From: Rodentibacter ratti
GTDB lineage: Bacteria; Pseudomonadota; Gammaproteobacteria; Enterobacterales; Pasteurellaceae
Reading direction: 5' to 3'
DNA: 64,000 bases
Assembly (NCBI RefSeq): GCF_002000485.1
Contig: NZ_MLAJ01000015.1
Coordinates: 32,977-96,976 of the forward strand
Positions 38,952 through 47,402 of this stretch are shown here, in pieces. The position numbers and the translations under genes were made by a program. A model generated the notes under the pieces. The model had not been told where the DNA came from, did no database searches, and worked only from the letters and a program-made list of their open reading frames with translations. Each line of letters begins with the position of its first letter. Within the stretch, counting starts at the first letter, position 1.

Positions 38952-41366
38952 TTAATTGACCGCTCTTGTGGCTTTCGTAACGGCTTTACGACGTGGTGCT
39001 TTGGGTTTGGCTGCCACTTTGACGAACTCTACGCCTTCCGGTGGATTTTCGAGTGCCAAGCCTAACACTTCATCAATGGTTTCTAACGCATGAATCGCAA
39101 GACTTTGTTTCACATTATCCGGAATTTCTTCCAAATCTTTCACGTTATCTTTTGGAATCAATACGGTTTTAATACCGCCACGGTGTGCCGCCAACAGTTT
39201 TTCTTTTAAACCACCGATTGGCAACACTTTACCGCGTAAACTAATTTCCCCCGTCATTGCCACATCCGCACGCACCGGATTGCCGGTCAAACAAGAAACA
39301 AGTGCGGTACACATTGCGATCCCTGCACTTGGACCGTCTTTTGGTGTAGCACCGTCCGGTACGTGAATATGAATATCACGTTTTTCGTGGAACTCAGGGT
39401 TAATACCAAGTTTATCGGCACGTGAACGCACCACGGTCATTGCTGCTTGGATGGATTCTTTCATCACATCCCCCAGAGAGCCGGTAAAGGTTAATTTACC
39501 TTTACCCACCACAGAAGCGGTTTCAATGGTGAGCAGATCGCCGCCCACTTCCGTCCACGCAAGACCGGTGACTTCACCTATACGATTTTGCGTATCCGCT
39601 TTGCCAAACTCAAAACGTTTCACGCCAAGATAATCGTGAAGATTCTCACTATTCACCGTGATAGATTTTAGCTTAGGATTCACTAATAAATTTTTCACCG
39701 CTTTACGGCAAATTTTGGAAATTTCCCGTTCCAAATTACGCACGCCTGCCTCTCGGGTGTAATAGCGGATAATGTCTAAAATAGCACTTTCCTCCACCAC
39801 TAATTCGCCTTTTTTCAAGCCGTTACGCTCAATTTGTTTTTGTAACAAATGACGCATGGCGATATTGAGTTTTTCATCTTCCGTATAACCGGAAAGGCGA
39901 ATCACCTCCATACGATCAAGTAACGGCCCCGGAATATTCATGGAATTTGAGGTTGCCACAAACATCACATCGGAAAGATCATAATCCACTTCTAAATAAT
40001 GATCGTTAAAGGTGGTGTTTTGTTCAGGGTCAAGCACTTCTAATAAGGCAGAAGCCGGATCACCCCGCATATCCGATGCCATTTTATCGATTTCATCAAG
40101 CAAGAATAATGGGTTTTTCACCCCGACTTTTGCCATTTTTTGGATGAGTTTGCCCGGTAATGCACCGATGTAGGTTTTACGATGACCTCGAATTTCCGCT
40201 TCATCACGCACGCCACCCAGCGCCATTCTCACGTATTTTCGACCGGTTGCATTAGCAATCGACTGACCAAGCGAAGTTTTCCCCACTCCCGGAGGTCCAA
40301 CTAAGCAAAGAATCGGGCCCTTAATTTTATTGAGGCGTGCTTGCACCGCAAGGTATTCTAAAATGCGTTCTTTCACCCGATCCAAGCCATAATGATCGGC
40401 ATCTAAAACTTGCTGTGCTTTAGCAATATCTTTTTTCACTTTCGTGCGTTGATGCCATGGCACTTGGATCATCCATTCAATGTAGCTACGCACCACGGTG
40501 GCTTCTGCTGACATGGCCGACATCATTTTGAGTTTTTGCAGTTCGCTTTCTACTTTCTCACGCACTTCTGCCGGCATGCCTGCGGCATCAACTTTTTGAC
40601 GAAGTTGTTCCACTTCATCAATGGTATCTTCATTTTCGCCATCGTCCATTTCTTTGCGAATCGCTTTAATTTGCTCGCTCAAATAATAGTTACGTTGGCT
40701 TTTTTCCATTTGTTTTTTGACACGACCACGAATGCGTTTTTCTACTTGTAGAATATCCGCCTCCGACTCCATCATCCCTAGCAAATATTCCAAACGTGCT
40801 TGCACATCAGCCAATTCCAACACACTTTGTTTATGACGAACACTCACCGGCAAATGCGCCGCCATGGTATCGGCAAGGCGATCCGTATCATCAATACGTT
40901 GTAGAGCGCCTAACACATCAACCGGCACTTTTTTATTTAAGGTCAGGTAATTTTCAAATTCGGACAATACCGCATTTTTGACAATCTCTAATTCTTTTTC
41001 ATCACCTCGGACAGTATCAATCGGGGTGATTTCTGCAGAGAAAAATTGCTCCCCCTCTTCGAGATGATTGATTTTTGCCCGTTGCTGCCCCTCGACAAGC
41101 ACTTTTACTGTGCCGTCAGGCAATTTTAAAAGTTGGATAATATTGGCAATGGTGCCCACATCAAACACATCGTCAATGGTTGGTTCTTCTAAGTCCGCTT
41201 GTTTTTGTGATACCAAAAGAAGCTGTTTATTTTCATTCATCGCTTCTTCAAGGGCATTAATGGATTTTGCACGCCCCACAAAAAGCGGCATCACCATATA
41301 AGGGAAAACCACGACATCACGTAACGGTAATACGGGCATCGTGCGTTGTGTTCTTTTGGCGTTCAT
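38952..41366 (-). CDS. lon: ATP-dependent protease Lon
   Basis: This 804-residue cytoplasmic protease has an N-terminal substrate-binding LAN domain (starting PVLPLRDVVVFPYMVMPLFV), an AAA+ ATPase with Walker A GPPGVGKTS and Walker B NPLFLLDEIDKM, and a C-terminal Ser-Lys protease domain with DGPSAGIAM (catalytic Ser) and TGEISLRGKVLPIGG plus a later Lys. It degrades misfolded and regulatory proteins. It ends with a basic tail, KPKAPRRKAVTKATRAVN, longer than in E. coli (784 aa). A heat-shock promoter precedes it. Confidence 0.98.
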   Translation of the reverse strand: MNAKRTQRTMPVLPLRDVVVFPYMVMPLFVGRAKSINALEEAMNENKQLLLVSQKQADLEEPTIDDVFDVGTIANIIQLLKLPDGTVKVLVEGQQRAKINHLEEGEQFFSAEITPIDTVRGDEKELEIVKNAVLSEFENYLTLNKKVPVDVLGALQRIDDTDRLADTMAAHLPVSVRHKQSVLELADVQARLEYLLGMMESEADILQVEKRIRGRVKKQMEKSQRNYYLSEQIKAIRKEMDDGENEDTIDEVEQLRQKVDAAGMPAEVREKVESELQKLKMMSAMSAEATVVRSYIEWMIQVPWHQRTKVKKDIAKAQQVLDADHYGLDRVKERILEYLAVQARLNKIKGPILCLVGPPGVGKTSLGQSIANATGRKYVRMALGGVRDEAEIRGHRKTYIGALPGKLIQKMAKVGVKNPLFLLDEIDKMASDMRGDPASALLEVLDPEQNTTFNDHYLEVDYDLSDVMFVATSNSMNIPGPLLDRMEVIRLSGYTEDEKLNIAMRHLLQKQIERNGLKKGELVVEESAILDIIRYYTREAGVRNLEREISKICRKAVKNLLVNPKLKSITVNSENLHDYLGVKRFEFGKADTQNRIGEVTGLAWTEVGGDLLTIETASVVGKGKLTFTGSLGDVMKESIQAAMTVVRSRADKLGINPEFHEKRDIHIHVPDGATPKDGPSAGIAMCTALVSCLTGNPVRADVAMTGEISLRGKVLPIGGLKEKLLAAHRGGIKTVLIPKDNVKDLEEIPDNVKQSLAIHALETIDEVLGLALENPPEGVEFVKVAAKPKAPRRKAVTKATRAVN

Positions 41367-41402
41367 ATCTTCTCTCTAATTCTACTTCGACAATTTGGGA
41401 TA

Positions 41403-41430
41403 ATATGGGGGTAGGTTTGATGAATTCAAG
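41403..41430 (-). promoter_or_regulatory. Sigma-32 (heat-shock) promoter of lon
   Basis: On the minus strand CTTGAA (41430-41425), 14 bp, CCCCATAT (41410-41403) matches the sigma-32 consensus CTTGAA-N13-17-CCCCATNT. The -10 lies about 37 bp from the lon ATG. It predicts heat-shock induction, as known for lon in enterobacteria. Confidence 0.88.
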
Positions 41431-41452
41431 GGAATAGGATTAATTAGCGCAT

Positions 41453-41479
41453 AAAGTGCGGTTGTTTTCACCGCACTTT
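41453..41479 (-). terminator. USS inverted pair after gph
   Basis: AAAGTGCGGT and ACCGCACTTT form a 10-bp stem with a 7-nt loop between the gph stop and the lon promoter. The T run on the minus strand is short, so it may be a weak terminator. Confidence 0.5.
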
Positions 41480-41488
41480 TTGAAAAAA

Positions 41489-42163
41489 TTAAAGAATCGT
41501 TAACAATTGACCGAAATCATCAAATACCCAATCCGGATTCGATTCGCTAATTGGAATATTGTAATTATAACCGTAGGTTAATCCGACAACAGCACAACCG
41601 GCAGCATGTGCCGCCAGAATGTCATTTTTAGAATCCCCCACAAATAAGACTTGGCGAGGTTCAAACCCGAATTTACCACACAAATAATAAAGCGGTCCCG
41701 GATGCGGTTTAATTGCCGGCAAAGATTGTCCGCCCAACATTTCGCTAAATAAATGGTCAATGCCAAAGGCACTCAACACAGGCTGAACATGTTTGGTCGG
41801 TTTGTTCGTTACCACCGCTAACGTATAACCTTTTGCTTTTAACGCTTCCAAGGTTTCTTTTACATTCGGATATAAGCGGCTCACATTGCAAAGATTTTCG
41901 CCATAATAGTGATTGAAACGCTCTTTTACTTTTTCTACCTCCGTTTCACTTAATGTTTTGCCGGTTTGTTCTTTTGCCCAATCCAACGCACGTGCAATCA
42001 ATATCGGTGCGCCGTTACCAATCCAAGTTAAAACTAATGCCTCCGGTGCTGGTGGTAAATCAAATTCAGCCAATGCCGAATTTACGGATAAGGCGAGATC
42101 CGGCAAACTATTAACCAATGTTCCGTCTAAATCAAAGCCGATAAGTTTAAATTGTGTCTTCAT
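41489..42163 (-). CDS. gph: Phosphoglycolate phosphatase
   Basis: This 224-residue HAD-family enzyme has the nucleophile motif GFDLDGTLVNS (D11, D13), motif II VVTNKPTKH, and motif III/IV GDSKNDILAAHAAG. It dephosphorylates 2-phosphoglycolate from DNA-repair products. I chose the ATG at 42163 because a GGAGAAGAC site lies upstream and the length equals orthologues; an ATG at 42181 has no site. It follows rpe by 46 bp on the same strand, the conserved rpe-gph pair. Confidence 0.95.
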   Translation of the reverse strand: MKTQFKLIGFDLDGTLVNSLPDLALSVNSALAEFDLPPAPEALVLTWIGNGAPILIARALDWAKEQTGKTLSETEVEKVKERFNHYYGENLCNVSRLYPNVKETLEALKAKGYTLAVVTNKPTKHVQPVLSAFGIDHLFSEMLGGQSLPAIKPHPGPLYYLCGKFGFEPRQVLFVGDSKNDILAAHAAGCAVVGLTYGYNYNIPISESNPDWVFDDFGQLLTIL

Positions 42164-42209
42164 TAACGCTGTCTTCTCCATAGGACAATAATGAGGAAAT
42201 CCAAGATCA

Positions 42210-42884
42210 CTATCTTTGGATACCCGCAAGTTGATGTCTCATTTTATCGATCACTTGTTTATAATCCGGTTGATCAAAAATCGCCGAACCTGCTACAAAC
42301 ATATCCGCACCGGCTGCTGCAATTTCTGCAATATTCTCAACTTTCACACCGCCATCTACTTCTAAACGAATATCAAAACCGCTGTCATCAATCATTTTTC
42401 GTGCCTGTTGTAGCTTTTTCAATGTGGCAGGAATGAAGGATTGCCCCCCGAATCCCGGATTAACCGACATCAACAAAATCACATCAACTTTATCCATCAC
42501 ATAATCCAAATAACTCAATGGTGTAGCAGGGTTAAAAACTAAACCGGATTTACAACCGTGGTCACGAATCAACTGTAAAGAGCGGTCAATATGCTCGGAA
42601 CTTTCCGGATGGAAAGTAATATAATTCGCACCGGCTTTAGCAAAATCGGGGATAATCCGATCCACCGGTTTCACCATCAAATGCACATCAATAGGTGCGG
42701 TAATGCCATAATCACGTAAAGCCTGACAAATCACAGGGCCGAAAGTCAAATTTGGCACATAATGATTATCCATTACATCAAAATGAATCAGATCCGCACC
42801 GGCATTAAGCACATTTTGAACATCATCGCCAAGTCGGGCAAGATCCGCTGAAAGAATGGAAGGGGCAATAAGGTAAGGTTTCAT
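42210..42884 (-). CDS. rpe: Ribulose-phosphate 3-epimerase
   Basis: This 224-residue TIM-barrel enzyme interconverts ribulose-5-phosphate and xylulose-5-phosphate. The family's metal-binding and catalytic stretches are [41 protein letters not shown] and LEVDGGVK. The ATG at 42884 ([11 protein letters not shown]) is preceded by AGGAG with 6-nt spacing. The ATG two codons upstream would directly touch the AGGAG and cannot work well. Operon with gph. Confidence 0.97.
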   Translation of the reverse strand: MKPYLIAPSILSADLARLGDDVQNVLNAGADLIHFDVMDNHYVPNLTFGPVICQALRDYGITAPIDVHLMVKPVDRIIPDFAKAGANYITFHPESSEHIDRSLQLIRDHGCKSGLVFNPATPLSYLDYVMDKVDVILLMSVNPGFGGQSFIPATLKKLQQARKMIDDSGFDIRLEVDGGVKVENIAEIAAAGADMFVAGSAIFDQPDYKQVIDKMRHQLAGIQR

Positions 42885-42966
42885 CGTCATCTCCTAGGGG
42901 TTTTCACCGCTCTAGTTTACTACGTTAAAACAGAAATTGCCTTGATTATTTATAGGAAAATTTTGA

Positions 42967-43019
42967 AAAAAATAACCGCACTTTGAATGTTTTTTTAGTC
43001 AACAAAAACAAAGTGCGGT
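42967..43019 (-). terminator. USS inverted-pair terminator after the OsmB-like gene
   Basis: ACCGCACTTTG (42975-42985) and CAAAGTGCGGT (43009-43019) form an 11-bp stem with a 23-nt loop. On the minus strand TTATTTTTTTC follows. Confidence 0.65.
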
Positions 43020-43032
43020 CGATAATCTCTCT

Positions 43033-43236
43033 TTATTTGCCTACTTGGCTACCGATTAAACCACCTAATGCGGCACCACCCAATGTAGTGGCAGTATTAC
43101 CTTTAATCATATAACCGGCTGCACCGCCAATTGCTGCGCCGACAGCCGTATTTTGTTGAGTACGGCTCATATTACTACAAGCAGTTAATGCAATAAGTGT
43201 CATACCAATAACCAATGATTTTGTCATTAATTTCAT
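43033..43236 (-). CDS. Glycine-zipper lipoprotein, OsmB-like
   Basis: This 67-residue lipoprotein has a signal peptide with lipobox LTAC (C20). The rest, NTAVGAAIGGAAGYMIKG and TLGGAALGGLIGSQVGK, is a glycine-zipper helix hairpin closely resembling E. coli OsmB, including the terminal GSQVGK. Such proteins are small outer-membrane lipoproteins tied to osmotic and envelope stress. The ATG at 43236 has a GGAGAGAT site; the longer in-frame start adds a non-homologous 15-residue extension. Confidence 0.82.
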   Translation of the reverse strand: MKLMTKSLVIGMTLIALTACSNMSRTQQNTAVGAAIGGAAGYMIKGNTATTLGGAALGGLIGSQVGK

Positions 43237-43351
43237 AAAATCTCTCCGTACAAAATTAAAAACTATCCATCGTGATAGCATCTTATAAGACTGATATCAC
43301 TGAATAAAAGTTCATTTTAAGAAAAGAATCCTACATCATGAAACGATTTCT

Positions 43352-43660
43352 TTAATCTAAAATTTCGGTAATCAATTTTAAATATTCGATAGCAAGGCTT
43401 CTTTGCTCTGTACTGGCATTGTAGATAAGATCTTCTGAAAGCACACCACAGGACTGAGTTTTAGGGATTTCCCCTTGTTCATAAGCTTCAAAATCCGCCA
43501 TCCAATCCCCTTCAAAATAATAACGTTCTAAATGTTTCATTCTCGGTAAAAAGGCTCGCCATTTTTCAATAAAACTTTCTGCCTCAGCCAAAAATTCATT
43601 GGCTTCATCTAAAATATTTTCCATTTCAGCTAATTGCGCTAACCGTGTTTGAGATAACAT
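43352..43660 (-). CDS. DUF4298 family protein
   Basis: This 102-residue soluble protein is rich in helix-forming residues (LAQLAEMENILDEANEFLAE). The family-typical block is LERYYFEGDWMADFEAYEQG, ending SCGVLSEDLIYNA. The function is not established. I chose the ATG at 43660 because GGAGGG lies 6 nt upstream; an in-frame ATG 12 bp earlier overlaps that site. It lies downstream of gnd, separated by a perfect USS palindrome. Confidence 0.82.
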   Translation of the reverse strand: MLSQTRLAQLAEMENILDEANEFLAEAESFIEKWRAFLPRMKHLERYYFEGDWMADFEAYEQGEIPKTQSCGVLSEDLIYNASTEQRSLAIEYLKLITEILD

Positions 43661-43679
43661 CTGTCCCTCCAAAATTATC

Positions 43680-43709
43680 TAAAAAGAGACCGCACTTTAA
43701 AGTGCGGTC
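43680..43709 (-). terminator. Perfect 22-bp USS palindrome terminating gnd
   Basis: GACCGCACTTT is followed directly by AAAGTGCGGTC (43688-43709) with no spacer, two uptake signals head to head. On the minus strand TCTTTTT follows, so it can terminate gnd transcription. Confidence 0.75.
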
Positions 43710-43731
43710 AATTGATCCTGAGTTTTACCGA

Positions 43732-45186
43732 TTACACATCATAAGTAGTGGAAGCTGTGTTACCGCCACGCCCTGTCCAGTTGGTATGGAAAAACTCACC
43801 ACGAGGTTTATCTGTACGCTCGTAGGTGTGTGCGCCAAAATAATCACGCTGGGCTTGCAATAAATTAGCCGGTAAACGGGCAGAAGTGTAACCGTCCAAG
43901 AAGGTAATCGCTGATGCCATACAAGGCATTGGAATGCCCACTTCAATAGATTTTGCCACCACTTTACGCCAGTCGCTCATGGCGTTTTCTAAGATGCCTT
44001 TGAAATAAGCGTCGGAACCTAAGAAAATCAAATCCGGGTTAGCCTCATAAGCATCACGAATATTGCCTAAGAAACGGCTACGGATAATACAGCCTTCACG
44101 CCATAATAGTGCGGTTGCACCATAGTTGATATCCCAACCAAAGTTTTCGGAAGCCTCACGAATCAGCATAAATCCTTGTGCATAAGAGATAATTTTTGAG
44201 GCTAGCAAGGCTTTACGCACCGCTTCAATCCAAACCGCTTTATCACCCTCCACTTTGCCAATGGTTTTGCCGAATAATTTTTCTGCGGCAACACGTTGAT
44301 CTTTGAAAGAAGAAACGCAACGGGCAAACACCGATTCGGTAATTAAGGTTAATGGAATACCAAAATCAAGGGCGTTGATGCCTGTCCATTTACCCGTACC
44401 TTTTTGTCCGGCTGTATCAAGGATTTTCTCCACCAACGGTGTGCCGTCTATGTCTTTATAGCCTAAAATATCTGTTGTAATATCAATCAGATAGCTATCC
44501 AACTCCGTTTTTTTCCATTCAGCGAAAATGTTTTGCATTTCGTCATAACTTAAGCCTAATCCGTCTTTTAAGAATTGGTAAGCTTCGCAAATCAGTTGCA
44601 TATCACCATATTCAATGCCATTATGTACCATTTTCACGAAATGACCTGCGCCCTCTTTTCCAACCCAATCACAGCACGGTTCGCCTTTATCGGTTTTGGC
44701 AGAAATCGCTTGTAAAATCGGTTTGACATATTGCCATGCTTCCTCATTACCACCCGGCATAATGGACGGTCCGTGGCGTGCCCCCTCTTCGCCGCCTGAC
44801 ACACCGGAGCCCACAAAACGGATTCCTTTTTCTGCTAAAGCTTTCACTCGGCGATTGGTATCCGGATAGTTGGAGTTGCCCCCATCAATAATGACGTCGC
44901 CCTCTTCCAAATGCGGTAATAATGCATCAATAAATTGATCCACCACTTCGCCCGCACGCACCATAAGCATCACTTTTCTCGGTTTTTCCAATTTTGCAGC
45001 TAAATCTTCCAAAGAATACGCCCCGATAATGTTTGTACCTTTCGCCGCCCCTTGTAAAAACTCATCCACTTTGGATGTAGTACGGTTATACGCCACCACT
45101 TTAAACCCGTGGTCGTTCATATTTAAAATGAGGTTCTGCCCCATTACGGCGAGTCCAATAACGCCGATATCGCCTTTTGCTGACAT
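43732..45186 (-). CDS. gnd: 6-phosphogluconate dehydrogenase, decarboxylating
   Basis: This 484-residue enzyme oxidises 6-phosphogluconate to ribulose-5-phosphate, CO2 and NADPH. The N-terminal NADP motif is GVIGLAVMGQNLILN, and substrate-binding and catalytic blocks follow: GSGVSGGEEGARHGPSIMPGG cut at its core GVSGGEEGARHGPS, and GHFVKMVHNGIEYGDMQ with the catalytic Lys/Glu. A CAGGAGAAA site precedes the ATG. It lies in the same orientation as zwf and pgl, but two other genes intervene. Confidence 0.97.
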   Translation of the reverse strand: MSAKGDIGVIGLAVMGQNLILNMNDHGFKVVAYNRTTSKVDEFLQGAAKGTNIIGAYSLEDLAAKLEKPRKVMLMVRAGEVVDQFIDALLPHLEEGDVIIDGGNSNYPDTNRRVKALAEKGIRFVGSGVSGGEEGARHGPSIMPGGNEEAWQYVKPILQAISAKTDKGEPCCDWVGKEGAGHFVKMVHNGIEYGDMQLICEAYQFLKDGLGLSYDEMQNIFAEWKKTELDSYLIDITTDILGYKDIDGTPLVEKILDTAGQKGTGKWTGINALDFGIPLTLITESVFARCVSSFKDQRVAAEKLFGKTIGKVEGDKAVWIEAVRKALLASKIISYAQGFMLIREASENFGWDINYGATALLWREGCIIRSRFLGNIRDAYEANPDLIFLGSDAYFKGILENAMSDWRKVVAKSIEVGIPMPCMASAITFLDGYTSARLPANLLQAQRDYFGAHTYERTDKPRGEFFHTNWTGRGGNTASTTYDV

Positions 45187-45372
45187 ATTTTTCTCCTGTT
45201 GGTTTTGATTCGTTTTCCTCTATTTCTTAAATTTCTCTCTTTTGTAAAAAGAAGATAAGGGAAGGTTTAAATTAGTAACATATTAAATATATTTAAACAC
45301 TCCCTTTTTTGTGTTTTATATTATGCTTTCCAATAAAGGCAACCTTGACAAGGTGATTCCAATTCTATTTTT

Positions 45373-45894
45373 CTAAAATAAAGTAAACATATAATTTGTG
45401 CCTTTTATAGGCTGGCAAACAATCTTATATTTATAATCTACTAATTGTTCATCAATATACTCTTGTTTATTCGGAGCCTGATGAACCCCTAAACACCACA
45501 TATATCTTTCCGTAGGTAAAGTGCGAGACGTAATACATTCATATTTTTTAACATCTCTTAACATTTGGCGAATACAACGAGGGGCATACCAAGACTGCTT
45601 CACTTCTACAGGAATAAAGCTACGAGCATATTTTTGCCTAATTATCAAATCAATAGAGCATTTACCTTTATCGGTTTTCCTTTTATCTAATAAACAAGGT
45701 TCTTCACGATAGACTTCCGATATTAAGCCATTTAATGTTCTGAAATATAAGAGCATCTCAACTTGTAACCAAATTTCCCAGCCATAAACTTTTTCCTGAT
45801 CTATTTCATTAAGACGCCTAATAATATGTTTTTGTTTAAAGAATCGTTCAAAAATAACTCTTAAAAAATAAAAATCTTTTTCTAATGTAGACAT
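45373..45894 (-). CDS. PD-(D/E)XK nuclease-like protein of unknown function
   Basis: This 173-residue protein is not one I recognise by family. The arrangement SIDLIIRQKYARSFIPVEVKQSW cut at its core IDLII (D82) and PVEVKQS (E97-x-K99), with an upstream Glu (E60), fits the PD-(D/E)XK nuclease core: D, 10-20 residues, E-x-K, then Q. The C-terminus has several aromatic and basic residues. I prefer the ATG at 45894; the longer frame needs a TTG. It sits between gnd and the racemase gene without an adjacent methylase, and its composition is more AT-rich than its neighbours. Fold assignment is tentative. Confidence 0.6.
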   Translation of the reverse strand: MSTLEKDFYFLRVIFERFFKQKHIIRRLNEIDQEKVYGWEIWLQVEMLLYFRTLNGLISEVYREEPCLLDKRKTDKGKCSIDLIIRQKYARSFIPVEVKQSWYAPRCIRQMLRDVKKYECITSRTLPTERYMWCLGVHQAPNKQEYIDEQLVDYKYKIVCQPIKGTNYMFTLF

Positions 45895-45979
45895 AAACTC
45901 AATATTATTAAGAAACAAAATCTATCATTTTTGATGTAGCAACACTACGCGTAACCTAGTACATCACTGTTAGGTCCGT

Positions 45980-46669
45980 CTAGCTTAAAATAAAATCCAC
46001 AGCCATTTCACTGTGTAGCGTGGCAGTATCAAAAAATGGTAAGGATGAATCACGCTGATTAATTAATAAACCGATTTCCGTACAACCTAAAATAATGCCC
46101 TCCGCACCTTGAGCGGCAAGCTGATTGATGGTTTTAAGATAAAAGTCTTTTGATTCAGGCAATATTTTACCCGTACAAAGCTCGTCAAAAATAATACGGT
46201 GAATTTCTAATTTGGTTTCATCATCAGGCACTATTGGCTCAATACCACGCTCACGCAAACCGTCCACATAGAAATTATCCGCCATCGTGTAATGTGTGCC
46301 AAGCAATGCCACTTTATGTAACCCTTGAGCCTTAATACGATCCGATACTGCATCAAGAATATGTAATAGCGGAATGGAAACTACATTTTGTACCGCATCT
46401 GCAACTTTATGCATAGTATTCGTGCCAATTAAAATGCCTTCTGCCCCAATGCTTTCAAGTAATTTAGCTTCGTGAGCCAAAATATCTCCGGCTTTTTGCC
46501 AGTTATTTGATTTTTGACATTCCACAATATCTGCAAAATTGACACTCGACATCAACAATTTAGCACTAGCATTACCACCTAACGAGGAATTGATCGCACG
46601 GTTAATGTTCAAATAGTAAGAAACTGTACTTTCGGGGCTCATTCCCCCTAAAATCCCCAGTGTTTTCAT
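45980..46669 (-). CDS. Aspartate/glutamate racemase family protein, YgeA-like
   Basis: This 229-residue protein begins MKTLGILGGMSPESTVSYY like the family. The first catalytic position is Thr, not Cys (IGTNTMHKV, T83), while the second is Cys (LGCTEIG, C196). The same Thr/Cys pair occurs in E. coli YgeA, reported as an L-aspartate/L-glutamate-specific racemase. Whether this protein racemises, and which substrate it uses, is inferred. An AGGAGTTC site precedes the ATG. It lies downstream of pgl. Confidence 0.85.
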   Translation of the reverse strand: MKTLGILGGMSPESTVSYYLNINRAINSSLGGNASAKLLMSSVNFADIVECQKSNNWQKAGDILAHEAKLLESIGAEGILIGTNTMHKVADAVQNVVSIPLLHILDAVSDRIKAQGLHKVALLGTHYTMADNFYVDGLRERGIEPIVPDDETKLEIHRIIFDELCTGKILPESKDFYLKTINQLAAQGAEGIILGCTEIGLLINQRDSSLPFFDTATLHSEMAVDFILS

Positions 46670-46701
46670 TTAGAACTCCTTAAATTTTAACCGCACTTTT
46701 A

Positions 46702-47400
46702 TTATAATAACTTCGCCGCCGCTTTATCCAAATACCACTCCGTCACGCCATTTTTGGCTTTAATTTTCGCTGCCGGATAAGGCAGATGTTCAGCAGGTGT
46801 GGTTTGAATTTCTTTTAAAATTTCTGCTTTTCCTTCACCGGTCACAAGATAGGCGATGCGTTTTGCCTGTTCGATCAATTTTGCGGTTTTGGAAATGCGG
46901 ATTTGCCCGCTTTCTGGGTGTTTTACAATCACCGCAAGGTTTTCATCATCAAAATGAGTTTGATGTGGGAATAATGAAGCCGTGTGTCCGTCAGCCCCCA
47001 TGCCTAAAATAATCCAATCAAAAACACCGTTAGGAATGACCGCACTTAGCTCCTCTTGAAAACGATTCAGCTCAAAGTGCGGTTCATTTTCGCCACGAAT
47101 TCGGTGAATATTCTCTGCGGGAATTTGAATATGATCAAATAACAATTTTTGCACTTCACCATAATTACTTTCCGGATCTTGTGCTGAAACCATTCGCTCA
47201 TCACCCCACCAGAAATGCAGGTTTTTCCAGTTAATTTGTTCCGCATAAGGTGATTGAGCAAGGGTTTTAAATAATAACTTTGGCGTGCTTCCGCCCGATA
47301 ATGAAATATGAACCGGGCGTTGTTGTTCACTATAGGTTTTTAATTCTTGTGCGATTTTTTCAACCGCTTGTTGAGCGGTTGGGAACATTACATAATTCAT
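46702..47400 (-). CDS. pgl: 6-phosphogluconolactonase
   Basis: This 232-residue enzyme hydrolyses 6-phosphogluconolactone to 6-phosphogluconate. Family motifs are VHISLSGGSTPKLLF, WWGDERMVSAQDPESNYGE and ILGMGADGHTASLFP (catalytic His region). It starts 2 bp after the zwf stop on the same strand, so the two are translationally coupled. It belongs to the SOL/DevB type. Confidence 0.95.
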   Translation of the reverse strand: MNYVMFPTAQQAVEKIAQELKTYSEQQRPVHISLSGGSTPKLLFKTLAQSPYAEQINWKNLHFWWGDERMVSAQDPESNYGEVQKLLFDHIQIPAENIHRIRGENEPHFELNRFQEELSAVIPNGVFDWIILGMGADGHTASLFPHQTHFDDENLAVIVKHPESGQIRISKTAKLIEQAKRIAYLVTGEGKAEILKEIQTTPAEHLPYPAAKIKAKNGVTEWYLDKAAAKLL

Positions 47401-47402
47401 AA

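Noticed and set aside
43688..43709. Insertion-sequence terminal inverted repeats
   Set aside because: The palindromes consist of USS copies; there is no transposase gene nearby and no target-site duplication pattern.
45337..45355. Short palindrome ACCTTGACAAGGT downstream of the PD-(D/E)XK gene
   Set aside because: It lacks a T run and is too short to call a terminator or an operator with confidence.
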